NCBI RefSeq assembly: GCF_009192765.1
Contig: NZ_VOHQ01000003.1
Coordinates: 248,001-312,000, forward strand
DNA from: Agriterribacter humi
Lineage (GTDB): Bacteria > Bacteroidota > Bacteroidia > Chitinophagales > Chitinophagaceae
Direction: 5' to 3'
DNA length: 64,000 nucleotides
Part shown: one piece after another, positions 63,615 through 64,000 of the stretch
Position numbering within the stretch: the first letter of the stretch is position 1
Layout: each line of letters opens with the position of its first letter
Translations under genes and position numbers: made by a program
The notes under the pieces: generated by a model
Told to the model about the DNA's origin: nothing
Databases searched by the model: none
Seen by the model: the letters and a program-made list of their open reading frames with translations, nothing else

Positions 63615-64000
63615 TTATTGCGCTTTTAAAGCATCTACTACATTTAGCCTCGACATTCGCCATGCCGGATATACGCCTGACAAAAGACCAAAAATCAAAC
63701 AGGTGAGCAGCCCGACAGATAGCACTGTGAAATTTAAAGTAAGCTCCAGGTTGGGTATCAGGCTTGCATTGTTCAAAACCTTAAGAACAATAAGAGATAA
63801 AATAATGCCTATGAGACATCCTAAAATGGTAAGGATAATGTTTTCTACAATAAACTGGTAAACCAATGTTTGTGAAGATGCTCCGAATGCCTTGCGTACG
63901 CCAATTTCAGATGACCGCTCCATGATGCGGGTTATATTGATATTGATCAGGTTTAAAGTAGGCAGTAACATCACCAAAAGAACAAATATGGCTATTGCCG
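63615..64000 (-). CDS. FtsX/MacB-type ABC permease, C-terminal part (cut by window edge)
   Basis: The frame is open to the right edge. The visible part has ITRIMERSSEIGVRKAFGASS, three helices (NIILTILGCLIGIILSLIV and two more) and YPAWRMSRLNVVDALKAQ at the C-terminus, the FtsX unit ending. It is the upstream partner of the permease at 62414. Confidence 0.88.
   Translation of the reverse strand, partial: AIAIFVLLVMLLPTLNLININITRIMERSSEIGVRKAFGASSQTLVYQFIVENIILTILGCLIGIILSLIVLKVLNNASLIPNLELTLNFTVLSVGLLTCLIFGLLSGVYPAWRMSRLNVVDALKAQ

Overview
The window is a stretch of Bacteroidota chromosome, most like Chitinophagaceae by the flavour of its proteins (family-level placement is inference). Support comes from gldA-type gliding ABC genes, Bacteroidota-type lipoproteins with lipobox plus charged residues, LLM, DinB and FtsX-type permeases, paired OmpH/Skp genes downstream of bamA, and above all promoters of the TAnnTTTG type. 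Both edges cut genes: an FG-GAP repeat protein at the left and an FtsX/MacB-type permease at the right.

Positions 1-20 kb are mostly housekeeping: a MarR regulator, a long acyl-CoA dehydrogenase, acetyl-CoA synthetase (acs) divergent from an MHS-type transporter with a small membrane partner, gldA, enolase, an FtsB/DivIC-like protein, endonuclease III, uppS, bamA, two Skp-like chaperones, murI, and the classic rpmH-rnpA-yidD cluster converging on a superoxide dismutase. Several genes carry a TAnnTTTG box only four bases before the ATG, implying leaderless mRNAs.

Positions 20.5-36 kb are accessory and decaying. A tRNA-Asn gene is followed by a frameshifted GIY-YIG nuclease whose last codons run into a second, corrupted copy of the same tRNA. 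Next come an AAA/DUF4143 ATPase, an LLM oxidoreductase, a flavin amine oxidase with a cytochrome c, a HEPN-domain protein convergent with a large PD-(D/E)XK-like protein, and a RAYT (Y1 REP transposase) with one in-frame stop, boxed by inverted REP hairpins. Relics of SnoaL-like, VOC, SoxG, quinone oxidoreductase, HigB and (at 4 kb) Mrr genes show repeated gene loss. Short dispersed repeats cluster here.

Positions 36-64 kb hold an FtsX permease, a phenylalanine/tyrosine catabolic operon (phhA-hpd-hmgA-FAA hydrolase-flavin reductase), a second AAA ATPase with striking upstream repeats, an OmpA lipoprotein, a transglutaminase, a sulfatase, a DinB protein, a TlpA-like thioredoxin, a LytS/LytTR two-component pair, a sugar isomerase with a GH32-like enzyme, an SF1 helicase, and a sigma-54-type regulator with its kinase behind two FtsX permeases.

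Two dispersed repeat families link distant parts of the window: family A (3.7 kb and, inverted, 59.1 kb) and family B (inside the 3' end of nth, after ompA, and upstream of the helicase). A related palindrome appears to be inserted in frame in the acyl-CoA dehydrogenase.
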